DNA from: a virus
Strand: one strand, 5' to 3'
Length of the DNA: 24,836 nucleotides
Virus record (IMG/VR): IMGVR_UViG_3300048010_000006
Span: 1-24,836 of that record
This document shows positions 5,671 to 14,023 of this stretch, piece by piece. The notes under the pieces were generated by a model that was not told where the DNA came from, did no database searches, and saw only the letters and a program-made list of their open reading frames with translations. The stretch's first letter is position 1. Each line of letters opens with the position of its first letter. Made by a program: the position numbers and the translations under genes.

Positions 5671-8506
5671 GCAGACTGATGAGGCATTAGGCTGGGCAGC
5701 AGAGGCTGCTAAAGCTGTTGAAGATGCCCCACAAGTCAATACTGACTTATCCTTTAGAGACGCTGCTACTTTTATTGCATCAGCTACACCTGTAATTGGT
5801 GATGCTATGGCAGCTAAAGAAGTATATGATGAATTAAACAAAGAAGATCCTAATTACTTTCTCGCGGGTGCACTAGGCGGGGCTGCTCTTGTAGGGCTTG
5901 TTCCGGGATTGGGTGATGCTGCAGCTAATGCGATAAGGGCTGGTGCTAAAAAGGCTGCAGAGACTGTAAAGCGTGTTGAGGTTGATCCTAATGCACTTGG
6001 CAGTATGGGTGGTAATATTAGGTTAAAGGGTGAGGTCGGAACAGGCATACCAAAAGTAAACATGATTGCAGATACCCCTGCAGGATTAGATAATAAAACA
6101 GTAACGCAGTCTGCTGTTGATCTTATGAACGAACCTGCTTTTGGAGAAGGTTTTGCTGAAAAGTTACAGAAAGTTGCTGCTGAGAATAGTATTGCTGCAG
6201 GAGATAAAACTTTTTCGCCAATGCAAGTTTATACTGAATTAAAAGACAGAGTAGGTAGTGACGATTTTACAGTAGTACCCTCAAAGCCTAGACCCCTTAC
6301 TTTAGACGCTACATCTGACGCTGTAGATGATTTAGGTTTTTCCGAAAAAGACCTAGCTGATTGGAAGGTAGAAAACTACGCAAAAGATAAGTTTAGAATA
6401 CCGCCAGACGATGAAATGGCTGCTGCAGCTACCAATCTTCGTGAGGGTAAAATAACATCAGAAGAGTTTAGAAAGCTATCAGATGAGAGGCAACCTATCA
6501 AGCCTATTACGGAGATGCCAAAGTTTCCAACAAAAGAAGAGGTTGTAAAGTCTTTACACGCTACAGACCCAAGGAAAACAAAGAAGGGTGTTTTAGGAGT
6601 AAATAAGAGTATTAAAGATGGTACACCTATTTCTTCTAGGTTAGATATACCTGCTTATAATAATTCAGACACTTGGGTTGTATCTTTACATGATGGCTCT
6701 GTAAAAGATGGTAAAACCGTAGGTTATGGACAGTCTGCTGTGCTTAATAATGTAAGCTTCACCTCTAACCCCTTAGCAGCTTCAAAGATTGCTACAGGTT
6801 CAGCAAAAACTACTATTGCTAGAATGCAGGGTGAGTGGCAGAATATGGACCCAGAAGAGGTTTATAAAACAGTAGAAAATCTGTTTGATGATCCTGAGTG
6901 GGTACAGGTAGGTATGAATCCTTATAGAGCTTCATACTTCTATGATAAAGCTGATGGTATGCCTGTTGTTTCTGCTGAGCAAGTAATGCAAGTAGGCCCA
7001 TTAGTATTTGCTAAAAAGGCAAAAAAGACAACACCTGACGATCCTCAATTTGAGTTTGAGAATAAAGTCACAGGTGTTAAAGCGAATTTTAACGAAGGTG
7101 GAATGGCTATGGAAGAACAGACTCAAATGGCCTTTGCGCTTGGTGGATCAGTAGAAGATGTAGATCCTGTATCAGGTAATGAAGTACCTACAGGTTCACT
7201 ACCCGAAGAGGTACGTGATGATATTCCTGCACAGCTAAGTGAAGGCGAGTATGTTGTACCTGCTGACGTTGTACGCTTTTATGGTGTTAAATTCTTTGAG
7301 GATCTCCGTACACAAGCCAAAGAAGGCTTTGCTGATATGGAAGCCAATGGTCGTATCGGTGGTGAGCCAATACCACCAGAGGGCATGGAAATGGTTGAGC
7401 CAGAGGATGAAGACTTCCCGTTTGACATCTCTGAGCTACAGACAGTCGCAGAAGATCAGCCTATGGTAAATATGAAGGATGGAGGGTACTTAAAAGGCTA
7501 CAATGAGGGTGGAGACGTAACTACACCTGCTATACCTGACGTTTCTTCTATATTTGAAACAAACTTTATGGCTGACAATATCGAGTATAGAGAATATCGT
7601 GACCCAAAAACAGGGGCGGCATTTTCCTTGCGCTTTGTTGATGGAAAACCAGATGCAGCAGCCCAAGCTATGATTGACGCAGGGTATACTACATCTGACA
7701 GTTACAACCCTTCCCCAGAGATAACTGTGCAAAACCCTGAAACAGGTGAGTCCACTAACATCAGAGCAAATGAAGAGCAAAATAAAGCCAGTCGAGAGTT
7801 AGAGAACGTTAATAAAGCAGCAAAACAATTTGAAGACTATGAAGATGTAGAGCTTTTTGAGTTAGCTACTAATTTAGGTAGCCCAAAGATAAACAAAGCT
7901 TTTGCTGGTCTTAGTACTTTTGCTGGTCCTGTAGGACTTATAGCACAAATAGGTAAACGTGCCACAGGTTTTGCAGTAGCTAGAGAGCTAGAAAAACGCT
8001 ACAGAGCAACAGATGATGATGCACAAAAAGCTAAGATACAAAAGCTATTTGATGGTGTAACTAGACGCGGAAAAGATGAAGGTCAGGGTATTCTAGGCGG
8101 TGGCGGTGTATTAGGCGGCGGCGGTATTCTTAATGACATGAATAATGATGGCGTAGTTAATTTCTTAGATACATGGGCAGGAGATCAGATTGATGATAGC
8201 TATGAAGGGCCATCATTAAGTGATAGCTTTCATGGTGCAAGACGTACAGGTGGCACAGGAACGAAGGCAAAGAAAAGTTTAGTTGATCATAAACCTGCTA
8301 AAGCAACGACTGCAAGTGGTAGCAAACAAGATGATAGATCTTCTTTTGCAGAAAGGCTTGCTAAAGAGGGTAAAGCAACTAGAAAAGGTAGTACTGCACC
8401 TAAGACATCTATTAGGCCTTCTAGGCGTCCATCAGGCGGCACTGCACAAGACAATAATCCTAACAAAAGAGCCGAAGGCGGCTTAATGAAGAAGAAAAAG
8501 AAGTAA
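5654..8506 (+). CDS. Large multidomain virion-associated protein (950 aa) with EF-hand loop
   Basis: ATG 5654 follows GGGAG (5641-5645). Visible in order are a helical N-terminus with a hydrophobic segment (AGALGGAALVGLVPGLGDAA, 71-90), resembling the membrane-active part of pore- or ejection-type proteins, and a mixed region (about 300-480) with DTWVVSLHDGS, GYGQSAVLNN and MNPYRASYFYDK blocks. Next come NEGGMAM (near 480) and a DDIPAQLSEGEYVVPADVVR block (522-541) that I recognise from marine phage structural proteins. A Gly-rich stretch then leads into an EF-hand-type loop DMNNDGVVNFLD (828-839, Ca ligands Asp828, Asn830, Asp832, Asn836, Asp839), and the end is basic (AEGGLMKKKKK). Its place between portal and scaffold suggests a virion or ejected protein. 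No enzyme activity can be claimed. Confidence 0.55.
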   Translation: MDLVSKQTDEALGWAAEAAKAVEDAPQVNTDLSFRDAATFIASATPVIGDAMAAKEVYDELNKEDPNYFLAGALGGAALVGLVPGLGDAAANAIRAGAKKAAETVKRVEVDPNALGSMGGNIRLKGEVGTGIPKVNMIADTPAGLDNKTVTQSAVDLMNEPAFGEGFAEKLQKVAAENSIAAGDKTFSPMQVYTELKDRVGSDDFTVVPSKPRPLTLDATSDAVDDLGFSEKDLADWKVENYAKDKFRIPPDDEMAAAATNLREGKITSEEFRKLSDERQPIKPITEMPKFPTKEEVVKSLHATDPRKTKKGVLGVNKSIKDGTPISSRLDIPAYNNSDTWVVSLHDGSVKDGKTVGYGQSAVLNNVSFTSNPLAASKIATGSAKTTIARMQGEWQNMDPEEVYKTVENLFDDPEWVQVGMNPYRASYFYDKADGMPVVSAEQVMQVGPLVFAKKAKKTTPDDPQFEFENKVTGVKANFNEGGMAMEEQTQMAFALGGSVEDVDPVSGNEVPTGSLPEEVRDDIPAQLSEGEYVVPADVVRFYGVKFFEDLRTQAKEGFADMEANGRIGGEPIPPEGMEMVEPEDEDFPFDISELQTVAEDQPMVNMKDGGYLKGYNEGGDVTTPAIPDVSSIFETNFMADNIEYREYRDPKTGAAFSLRFVDGKPDAAAQAMIDAGYTTSDSYNPSPEITVQNPETGESTNIRANEEQNKASRELENVNKAAKQFEDYEDVELFELATNLGSPKINKAFAGLSTFAGPVGLIAQIGKRATGFAVARELEKRYRATDDDAQKAKIQKLFDGVTRRGKDEGQGILGGGGVLGGGGILNDMNNDGVVNFLDTWAGDQIDDSYEGPSLSDSFHGARRTGGTGTKAKKSLVDHKPAKATTASGSKQDDRSSFAERLAKEGKATRKGSTAPKTSIRPSRRPSGGTAQDNNPNKRAEGGLMKKKKK

Positions 8507-8518
8507 TAAATAAACGAC

Positions 8519-8536
8519 AATAAATAACTATAAGGC
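8519..8536 (+). promoter_or_regulatory. Candidate phage promoter before scaffold, ACTATAAG motif (P3)
   Basis: AACTATAAGGC at 8526-8536 is identical to the sequence at 1060-1070 before small terminase and sits in the only gap (69 bp) between the 950-aa gene and the scaffold gene. The upstream ATAAATA is AT-rich, as in the other copies. A start near A8533/G8534 would give a leader of about 42 bases beginning with the hairpin below. Confidence 0.4.
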
Positions 8537-8539
8537 TAC

Positions 8540-8553
8540 CCAGCTTAGGCTGG
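8540..8553 (+). promoter_or_regulatory. Leader hairpin upstream of scaffold gene
   Basis: CCAGC (8540-8544) pairs with GCTGG (8549-8553) around a TTAG loop. No T-run follows, so it is not a normal terminator. It lies six bases after the candidate start of the P3 transcript and leaves the AAGGAG ribosome-binding site (8564-8569) free. A 5'-end stabilising role is plausible. Confidence 0.35.
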
Positions 8554-8575
8554 CCCCAACATAAAGGAGTAAGAA

Positions 8576-9535
8576 ATGTCGGAAGCCCAAACTATTGCAG
8601 TTGAATCTGCATCACACATGCGTAATATGTCTCGTGTACAGAGAGATGAACAGGAGTTAGCTCAGCTTTTAAAAGATGCTGGCATAAAACAGGACGATGA
8701 AGAGCAAGAAGCCTCAACAGAAGAAGCTACTCAAGAGGAACCCAGTAGCTCAGAGTCTGTCGAACCCGAAGTACAGACAAAAAGTGATACCAAACAAGAA
8801 GAAGCCTCAGAGGAAGCAGAAGCACCCGCAAAGGATGATGCTGATCTGAGTGCAGAAGAGAAGAGCTTTAAGAAGCGATACTCTGATATCCGTAAGTACA
8901 TGCAAGAGAAAGATGCAGAGTATAAAGCGGAGTTAGACAAGTTAAAAGGTCAACTAGACTTAGCTGCTAAGAATGAGCTTGTACTACCTAAGTCAGAAGA
9001 AGAGATTGATGCTTGGACTAAGAAGTACCCTGACGTAGCTGGTATCATTGAAGCTATTGCGGATAAGAAGGCTAATGAACGTGCTTCTGATCTAGATAGT
9101 CGCTTACAAGAAATAGAAAGTATGCGTACTCAAGCCAAGAAAGAAAAGGCAGAGGTAGAGCTACTTAACATACACCCTGACTTCGCACAGATCCGCGAAG
9201 ATGATGCATTCCATACATGGGCAGAAGAACAGCCTAAATGGGTACAGGATGCTTTGTATGAGAACACCGATGATGCTAAATCAGTAGCTCGTGTATTAGA
9301 TCTATACAAGGTAGATAAAGGCATCAAGACAATGAAGCAGTCTAGCAGTGATAAGAATGCTGCTTCTTCTGTAAAAGCTAAGAAGGTATCTACACCTAAC
9401 CCAGACGATTCATCTAACTATATTAGTGAGTCTATGGTAGCTAAAATGTCTATCAAAGAATACGAGAAGCGCATGGAAGAGATCTTAGATGCTCAGCGCT
9501 CTGGTAAATTTATTTATGATATGTCAAAGAAGTAG
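8576..9535 (+). CDS. Capsid scaffolding protein
   Basis: This 319-residue protein begins six bases after a strong AAGGAG and lies directly upstream of the major capsid gene, the usual place for scaffold. Composition fits: residues 40-110 are extremely Glu/Ser/Asp/Ala-rich and probably disordered, residues 105-180 and 150-200 are long charged helices or coiled coils (KYMQEKDAEYKAELDKLKGQ, RLQEIESMRTQAKKEKAEVE), and the C-terminus is a basic helix (SIKEYEKRMEEILDAQR) of the sort that binds capsid protein. No protease motif is seen. Scaffold would guide procapsid assembly and be released before or during packaging. The assignment rests on position and composition. Confidence 0.78.
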   Translation: MSEAQTIAVESASHMRNMSRVQRDEQELAQLLKDAGIKQDDEEQEASTEEATQEEPSSSESVEPEVQTKSDTKQEEASEEAEAPAKDDADLSAEEKSFKKRYSDIRKYMQEKDAEYKAELDKLKGQLDLAAKNELVLPKSEEEIDAWTKKYPDVAGIIEAIADKKANERASDLDSRLQEIESMRTQAKKEKAEVELLNIHPDFAQIREDDAFHTWAEEQPKWVQDALYENTDDAKSVARVLDLYKVDKGIKTMKQSSSDKNAASSVKAKKVSTPNPDDSSNYISESMVAKMSIKEYEKRMEEILDAQRSGKFIYDMSKK

Positions 9536-9569
9536 TTGACATTAACATTATCATAGATAAAACTATAGC
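9536..9569 (+). promoter_or_regulatory. Candidate promoter(s) before the major capsid gene (P4)
   Basis: Two signals overlap here. ACTATAGC at 9562-9569, preceded by GATAAA, matches the other three leader motifs and the T7/SP6-type core, with a predicted start near G9568. Separately, TTGACA at 9536-9541 is a perfect bacterial -35 hexamer beginning right after the scaffold stop, with only a modest -10 (TAAAAC, 9558-9563, 16-bp spacer). The capsid gene is usually the most highly expressed, so a dedicated promoter is expected. Confidence 0.45.
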
Positions 9570-9600
9570 ATATACACATATATTAAAGTGTGTGTATGCT
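9567..9600 (+). promoter_or_regulatory. Strong 12-bp hairpin at the start of the capsid leader
   Basis: AGCATATACACA (9567-9578) pairs with TGTGTGTATGCT (9589-9600) with one G-U around a 10-nt loop. Only TT and then ATAAAAAG follow, so a terminator is possible but weak. Since the stem begins at the predicted P4 start, it could instead cap the 5' end of the capsid mRNA. A competing stem, GCTTT (9598-9602) with AAAGC (9607-9611), overlaps its 3' arm. Confidence 0.5.
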
Positions 9601-9765
9601 TTATAAAAAGCACAATCGCCACAAATATAAGACTCACCCTGACGTATAGGCCCAGCGCTTACAGAGAGGCATCTCTAAAGCAAAGCTGACTACCCTATTA
9701 CAGAAGGCCTCTTTCAAGTGGGTATAGTGTTACTATCAACGCCATATCATTGAAAGGAAACCATT
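9601..9765 (+). other. Structured non-coding leader of the capsid gene
   Basis: This leader has no convincing ORF. A second hairpin spans 9657-9681: GCTT/AAGC outer pairs and AGAGA (9663-9667) with TCTCT (9672-9676) around GGCA. A third is ATAGT (9724-9728) with ACTAT (9732-9736). The ribosome-binding site GAAAGGAAA (9752-9760) is left unpaired. The gap from scaffold to capsid is 230 bases, the longest gene-free stretch in the window. Confidence 0.4.
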
Positions 9766-10833
9766 ATGGCTATTACATCCGCATCAGGTGGATTTAACGG
9801 AAACTTCTCTCCGATTATCTACTCAAAACAGGCACAGATTGCTCTACGGCGCTCTGCTGTCACTAACGCAATTACCAACAACTCATATTTTGGTGAGATT
9901 GCAAACCAAGGCGACACTGTTCGCATCCAAAAAGAGCCAGACGTAACCGTCAACGCTCTGCAACGTCATACAAACATCTCTGTTGAGAAGCTTGATGACT
10001 CTGACTTTTCATTGACCATCGACAAAGCAAACTACTTTGCCTTCAAGATGGATGACATTGAAGAGCAATTCGCCAATGTAGACTTTGTTCGTTTAGCATC
10101 TGATCGTGCAGCTTATAAAATGGCTGACTCAATGGATACAGACGTACTGTCATACATGTCAGGTTTCACCTCTGCAGGTGCGTTGATTACATCTACTTCT
10201 GGTGATGCACAGCACCCAACAGCCAACCAGCTTGACGGTGAATTTTTGAAAGTGAATCACTTGGACGCTACTGACTTTGGCTCATTAGGTTCTGCTGACT
10301 CAGCTTCAACAGCCTATGCAACTGGTGACTCAATTCCATTGGCCCCACGTTTGCCCGGTGCAACTGCCTTGTCAACCGCAACTGTCTCACCTTTGACAGT
10401 GATTGCGCGTATGGCTCGTCAGATGGACACAGCTAACGTTGAGTCACGAGGAAGATGGCTGGTTGTTGACCCGGTGTTCGTAGAGATGCTCAAAGACGAA
10501 GACAGTCGCATGTTGAACGCCGATTACGGTGGTGCTGGCTTGCAAAACGGTCTTGTGTTGAACAACTTGCACGGCTTCCGTGTATATGTTTCAAACGCAT
10601 TACCTGCTAAGGGTACTGGCGCTGGCACTTCTGGTGCTTTGGCTCAAGACGCCAACTTTGGTGTTATCTTGGGTGGTCAGGATGATGCTGTTGCTTCTGC
10701 TGAGCAGATCAACAACGTGGAAAACTATCGTGATCCAGATTCATTCGCTGACATCGTGCGCGGTATGCACCTTTACGGTCGCAAAATTCTTCGCCCACAA
10801 GCGTTGGTCACAGCAGCATACAACGCTGCTTAA
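9766..10833 (+). CDS. Major capsid protein
   Basis: This 355-residue protein forms the head shell. It follows scaffold, has its own structured leader, and is closed by a terminator. It opens with MAITSASGGFNGNFSPIIYS and shows the layout of HK97-fold capsid proteins: an N-terminal arm, an extended-loop-type region (VRIQKEPDVTVNALQRH, about 52-68), a spine-type helix region (SDRAAYKMADSMDTDVLSYM, about 112-131), then a peripheral-domain part with 'RGRWLVVDPVFVEML' and 'GFRVYVSNALP'. No protease or decoration domain is present. Codon use differs from its neighbours: Asn is nearly always AAC and Leu often TTG, as expected for the most highly translated gene. The fold is inferred from pattern. 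Confidence 0.85.
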   Translation: MAITSASGGFNGNFSPIIYSKQAQIALRRSAVTNAITNNSYFGEIANQGDTVRIQKEPDVTVNALQRHTNISVEKLDDSDFSLTIDKANYFAFKMDDIEEQFANVDFVRLASDRAAYKMADSMDTDVLSYMSGFTSAGALITSTSGDAQHPTANQLDGEFLKVNHLDATDFGSLGSADSASTAYATGDSIPLAPRLPGATALSTATVSPLTVIARMARQMDTANVESRGRWLVVDPVFVEMLKDEDSRMLNADYGGAGLQNGLVLNNLHGFRVYVSNALPAKGTGAGTSGALAQDANFGVILGGQDDAVASAEQINNVENYRDPDSFADIVRGMHLYGRKILRPQALVTAAYNAA

Positions 10834-10847
10834 TTGATGTTATACTT

Positions 10848-10880
10848 AGGGGCTGGCTACATGCTGGCCCCTTTGTGCTT
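10848..10880 (+). terminator. Intrinsic terminator after the major capsid gene
   Basis: AGGGGC (10848-10853) pairs with GCCCCT (10867-10872), a TG/TG internal loop separates a further GC/GC pair, and TACAT (10858-10862) forms the loop. TTTGTGCTT follows. It sits 15 bases after the capsid stop and would separate the abundant capsid mRNA from the tail genes. The T-run is short, so partial readthrough into the tail genes is likely. Confidence 0.65.
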
Positions 10881-10899
10881 ATTATAAGGGATACCCTCA

Positions 10900-11337
10900 A
10901 TGGCTATTACTACAGCAATGTGCAACACGTTTAAGCAAGAGCTACTTGGCGGTGTTCACGATCTTGATACTCACACACTAAAATTGGCTCTAATTAAAGC
11001 TTCACCATCAGGTACGTATGGTGCAGCTACTACTAACTACTCAAATGTTACTGGTAACTCAGATGAAGCATCAGGAACAAACTACTCTGCAGGTGGTCAA
11101 TCACTGAATGGAGCATCCATTACTTTAGCAGGTACTACTGCTATTGTTGACTTTACTGACGAAGTGTTTTCAAATGTTACTGTTTCTGTAGATGGTTGTA
11201 TAATCTACAATTCTTCACAGTCTAACAAAGCAATAGCAGTTATTGACTTTGGTGGTACAGTAAGTGCAACAGCAGGTGACTTGACTATTCAGTTTCCTGC
11301 AGCAGGTGCGTCTACAGCAGTAATTCGTATTGCATAA
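10900..11337 (+). CDS. Small structural protein downstream of capsid (145 aa)
   Basis: This 145-residue beta-rich protein is preceded by AGGGATA. Its order of segments, 'MAITTAMCNTFKQELLGGVH', 'LKLALIKAS', 'GTNYSAGGQSLNGASIT', 'CIIYNSSQSNKAIAVIDFG' and 'AGDLTIQFPAAG...IRIA', is one I recognise from many phage virion proteins that lie next to the capsid gene and are commonly listed only as structural proteins. There are no membrane segments or catalytic motifs. It may be a head decoration, head-completion or tail-base protein. The name cannot be made more exact from sequence alone. Confidence 0.6.
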   Translation: MAITTAMCNTFKQELLGGVHDLDTHTLKLALIKASPSGTYGAATTNYSNVTGNSDEASGTNYSAGGQSLNGASITLAGTTAIVDFTDEVFSNVTVSVDGCIIYNSSQSNKAIAVIDFGGTVSATAGDLTIQFPAAGASTAVIRIA

Positions 11338-11359
11338 AATACTTTAAGGATACCTATCC

Positions 11360-13732
11360 ATGACAATTAAGTTTGCAAATCGTGTAAAAGTAAATACGTC
11401 TACTACAGGAACGGGTACTATTACCCTTGGTTCTGCAGTAGGAGGGTTTCAAACTTTTGCTCAAGGTGGTATCCTTAATGGTAACTCAGTACGCTACACA
11501 ATTATTAATGGTAACAACTGGGAAGTAGGCACAGGAGTCTACACTCATAGCGGAACCACTATGTCAAGATCCTATGAGGAAAGCTCTACAGGGTCTTTAC
11601 TTAATTTAGCAGGTGAATCAGAAGTATTTATTACTACGTCTGCTACTGATATTGAAAACTTAGGTAATCGCTCTATTGATTACTTTTACTTTACTGCTAC
11701 ATCTGGTCAAACAGCATTTACAGGTAATGATGACAATAGCAATCAACTAGCATTTTTTGAAGATAACGTATTAGTATTTCTTAACGGTATTGTCTTAGAA
11801 GGTGGTGGTACAGACTATAGTGTTTCAGGTGGAAATACTGTTACTCTAAGTACAGGTGCTACTGTTTCAGATGAGTTAAATATTGTAGCGTTTAAGTCCT
11901 TTACTGTAGCTGATGCTGTACCTAAATCTACTGGTGGGCAGTTTGATGCTAATGTAGACTTTGCTGCAGGTATTGACGTTACAGGTAACATTACTGTTAC
12001 TGGTACTGTAGATGGAAGAGATGTAGCTGCAGACGGTACTAAGCTAGATGGTATAGAAGCATCTGCTACGGCAGATCAGACAGGCGCAGAAATAAAAACT
12101 TTGTATGAAGCAGAAGCTAATGCTTACACAGATGCTAAAGATACTAAACTGTCAGGTATTGAAACAGGTGCCACAGCAGACCAGACTGCGGCTGAGATAC
12201 GCACTCTTGTAGAGTCTGCTACAGACAGTAACGTCTTCACTGACGCTGATCATACTAAGCTTAACGCTATTGAAGCAGGAGCAACTGGCGATCAAACTAA
12301 CGCTGAAATCAGGGCGGCGGTAGAAGCCGCTACTGACAGTAATGTGTTTACAGATGCAGACCATACAAAGCTGAATGGTATTGAAGCTAGTGCAGATGTA
12401 ACAGATACTACTAATGTAACTGCTGCTGGTGCCTTAATGGATAGCGAGGTTACTAACCTAGCACAAGTTAAAGCATTTAATAGCTCCGACTACGCTACAG
12501 CCGCACAGGGTACTACTGCTGATGCCGCACTGCCTAAAGCTGGCGGCACTATGACGGGTAATATTAATTTAGGAGACAACGACAAAGCCATCTTTGGTGC
12601 TGGGTCTGACCTACAGATTTGGCACGATGGGTCTACTAGCTATATTAGAGACAGTGGCACTGGTGATTTACAAATAAGAGCCTCAAACTTACTTTTAACA
12701 GATGTTGACGGAACAATTATGTTTGATGGACGAGACAATGGTGCAGTGTCTTTATATCACAACGGCTCTGAAAAACTCGCCACCACCAGCACAGGCATAC
12801 AGGTCACAGGTAATATTGCAGCAAGCGGAACCGTCGATGGTCGTGACGTTGCAGCGGATGGCACGAAGCTGGATGGTATTGAGGCTTCTGCTAATGTTAC
12901 GGATAGTGCAAACGTAGGCACTTCTCTTACTGGTTTCCCTACCAATACGGACGCAACAGGTTCAGATCTTATTCCTGTATATGATGTGTCTGCTAGTAGA
13001 TGGGAAAAGCAAACAATTACCAATGCGGCATTGCAAGGTCCAACTGGCCCTACAGGTCCAACGGGTCCAGCAGGATCTAATGGTTCTAATGGCTCTACGG
13101 GGCCAACTGGCCCTACGGGTCCAGCGGGTGCTGACGGTGATGATGGTGCTACTGGCCCTACGGGCCCAACTGGTCCTACAGGTCCAACTGGGCCAACAGG
13201 ACCACAAGGCAACTCTGTCACCGGCCCAACGGGAAGCACAGGCCCAACGGGGCCGCAGGGAAGCACGGGAAGCACGGGGCCAACGGGGCCAACTGGCGCA
13301 TCTGGTGAAACTACCTTATTAGGAACCTTAACTGTTACTTCCGGTTCTAGTATTACACTTAGTAGCTTAAACCTGAGTAGTTACAAATTTCTTAAAATAT
13401 ATGCTATAGGATTAGGCTTACAAAATAACAATGCATATGTTTATTTGCAGCAAAATAGTACCCGTGGACAATTTATGATAAGCCAATATGGGTCTCAATT
13501 TCTCAATAACACAAGTACAGAAATTGATTTATCTACTGGCTACGGATTTACTGGAATAGCATCAACTCTTCAAACCAATTTGACGCGTTACTCATATAAC
13601 GTGACACAGGGTGGCCCTGCAGACTACGGGATTACCACATCTACAACATCGATAACTTTTTATGCTAGTTACTTTGGTTCAACGGGTACTTTTTTGGCTA
13701 AAGGCAGTATTAAATTTTATGGGGTTAAGTAA
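11360..13732 (+). CDS. Tail fibre 1 with collagen-like stalk
   Basis: This 790-residue fibre would attach to the tail and bind a host surface receptor. Residues 1-175 are a Thr/Gly-rich beta attachment region ([40 protein letters not shown]). Residues 227-345 hold four imperfect 35-37-residue repeats ([25 protein letters not shown]). A '[15 protein letters not shown]' plus '[18 protein letters not shown]' segment common in marine phage fibres follows. Residues 560-649 are a collagen-like Gly-X-Y domain dominated by GPT, with one interruption at GNSVTGP. Residues 650-790 are a unique Ser/Thr/Asn/Tyr-rich head, probably receptor-binding. AGGATA at 11347 precedes the ATG. It is immediately followed by a chaperone-like gene and a hydroxylase. 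Confidence 0.85.
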   Translation: MTIKFANRVKVNTSTTGTGTITLGSAVGGFQTFAQGGILNGNSVRYTIINGNNWEVGTGVYTHSGTTMSRSYEESSTGSLLNLAGESEVFITTSATDIENLGNRSIDYFYFTATSGQTAFTGNDDNSNQLAFFEDNVLVFLNGIVLEGGGTDYSVSGGNTVTLSTGATVSDELNIVAFKSFTVADAVPKSTGGQFDANVDFAAGIDVTGNITVTGTVDGRDVAADGTKLDGIEASATADQTGAEIKTLYEAEANAYTDAKDTKLSGIETGATADQTAAEIRTLVESATDSNVFTDADHTKLNAIEAGATGDQTNAEIRAAVEAATDSNVFTDADHTKLNGIEASADVTDTTNVTAAGALMDSEVTNLAQVKAFNSSDYATAAQGTTADAALPKAGGTMTGNINLGDNDKAIFGAGSDLQIWHDGSTSYIRDSGTGDLQIRASNLLLTDVDGTIMFDGRDNGAVSLYHNGSEKLATTSTGIQVTGNIAASGTVDGRDVAADGTKLDGIEASANVTDSANVGTSLTGFPTNTDATGSDLIPVYDVSASRWEKQTITNAALQGPTGPTGPTGPAGSNGSNGSTGPTGPTGPAGADGDDGATGPTGPTGPTGPTGPTGPQGNSVTGPTGSTGPTGPQGSTGSTGPTGPTGASGETTLLGTLTVTSGSSITLSSLNLSSYKFLKIYAIGLGLQNNNAYVYLQQNSTRGQFMISQYGSQFLNNTSTEIDLSTGYGFTGIASTLQTNLTRYSYNVTQGGPADYGITTSTTSITFYASYFGSTGTFLAKGSIKFYGVK
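12038..12400 (+). repeat. Tandem 105-111 bp coding repeats in fibre 1
   Basis: Units begin at 12038, 12143, 12254 and 12365, giving one 35-residue and two 37-residue periods plus a partial unit. The shared core is TK(L)(D/S/N)GIE.GATADQT followed by [18 protein letters not shown] related partial copy, [14 protein letters not shown], occurs just before the collagen-like domain near 12868. The units are probably trimeric shaft segments. Confidence 0.8.
13037..13306 (+). repeat. Collagen-like Gly-X-Y repeat of fibre 1
   Basis: About 90 residues (560-649) have Gly at every third place, mostly GPT with some GPA, GPQ, GSN, GST and GDD. The run is broken once at GNSVTGP, where the spacing is five residues. 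All prolines are in the X position and Thr is the main Y residue. Such domains form stiff trimeric rods. The opposite strand reads as a long (GPV)n frame, which is a shadow. Confidence 0.88.
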
Positions 13733-14023
13733 ATGACAGAATATGTTGAAGCAATAACAAATGCTGTTACTGGCGAAGTAACTGTGCGAGCTTACACAGA
13801 AGAGGAAATAGCAGCGTTGGAGGCTAACCTCCCCAGTGCAATAAGATCTGATCGTGACTTGAGGCTACAAATGGATGTTGATCCTATTGTTAGTAATGTC
13901 TTGAGATGGAATGATTTTACAGATGTACAACGTGCAGCGTGGACGCAGTACAGAACAGATTTATTAAATGTTCCCCAGCAAGCTGGGTTTCCAAATGATG
14001 TAACTTGGCCGACTAAACCATGA
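13733..14023 (+). CDS. Tail fibre assembly chaperone-like protein, fibre 1 (96 aa)
   Basis: This 96-residue protein begins on the base after the fibre 1 stop and overlaps the next start as ATGA. The C-terminal half carries 'AWTQYRTDLLNVPQQAGFP' and ends 'DVTWPTKP'. This 'YR..L..ip.q.gfP..v.WP.kP' ending is typical of small proteins directly downstream of tail fibre genes that act as fibre assembly chaperones. The gene after fibre 2 ends in almost the same way (SDWPTKPE), which supports a fibre-linked role. The acidic N-terminal half (MTEYVEAITNAVTGEVTVRA) is unremarkable. It probably helps fold or trimerise its fibre. Confidence 0.6.
   Translation: MTEYVEAITNAVTGEVTVRAYTEEEIAALEANLPSAIRSDRDLRLQMDVDPIVSNVLRWNDFTDVQRAAWTQYRTDLLNVPQQAGFPNDVTWPTKP

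Noticed and set aside
9720-9736. Minus-strand CACTATACCC-like sequence before the capsid gene as an antisense promoter
   Set aside because: It is part of a small palindrome (ATAGT/ACTAT), no minus-strand gene follows it, and the other four motif copies are all on the + strand.
12757-13275. Long minus-strand ORF with (GPV)n repeats opposite fibre 1
   Set aside because: It is the exact complement of the collagen-like GPT codons. It has no ribosome-binding site and no independent coding signal.
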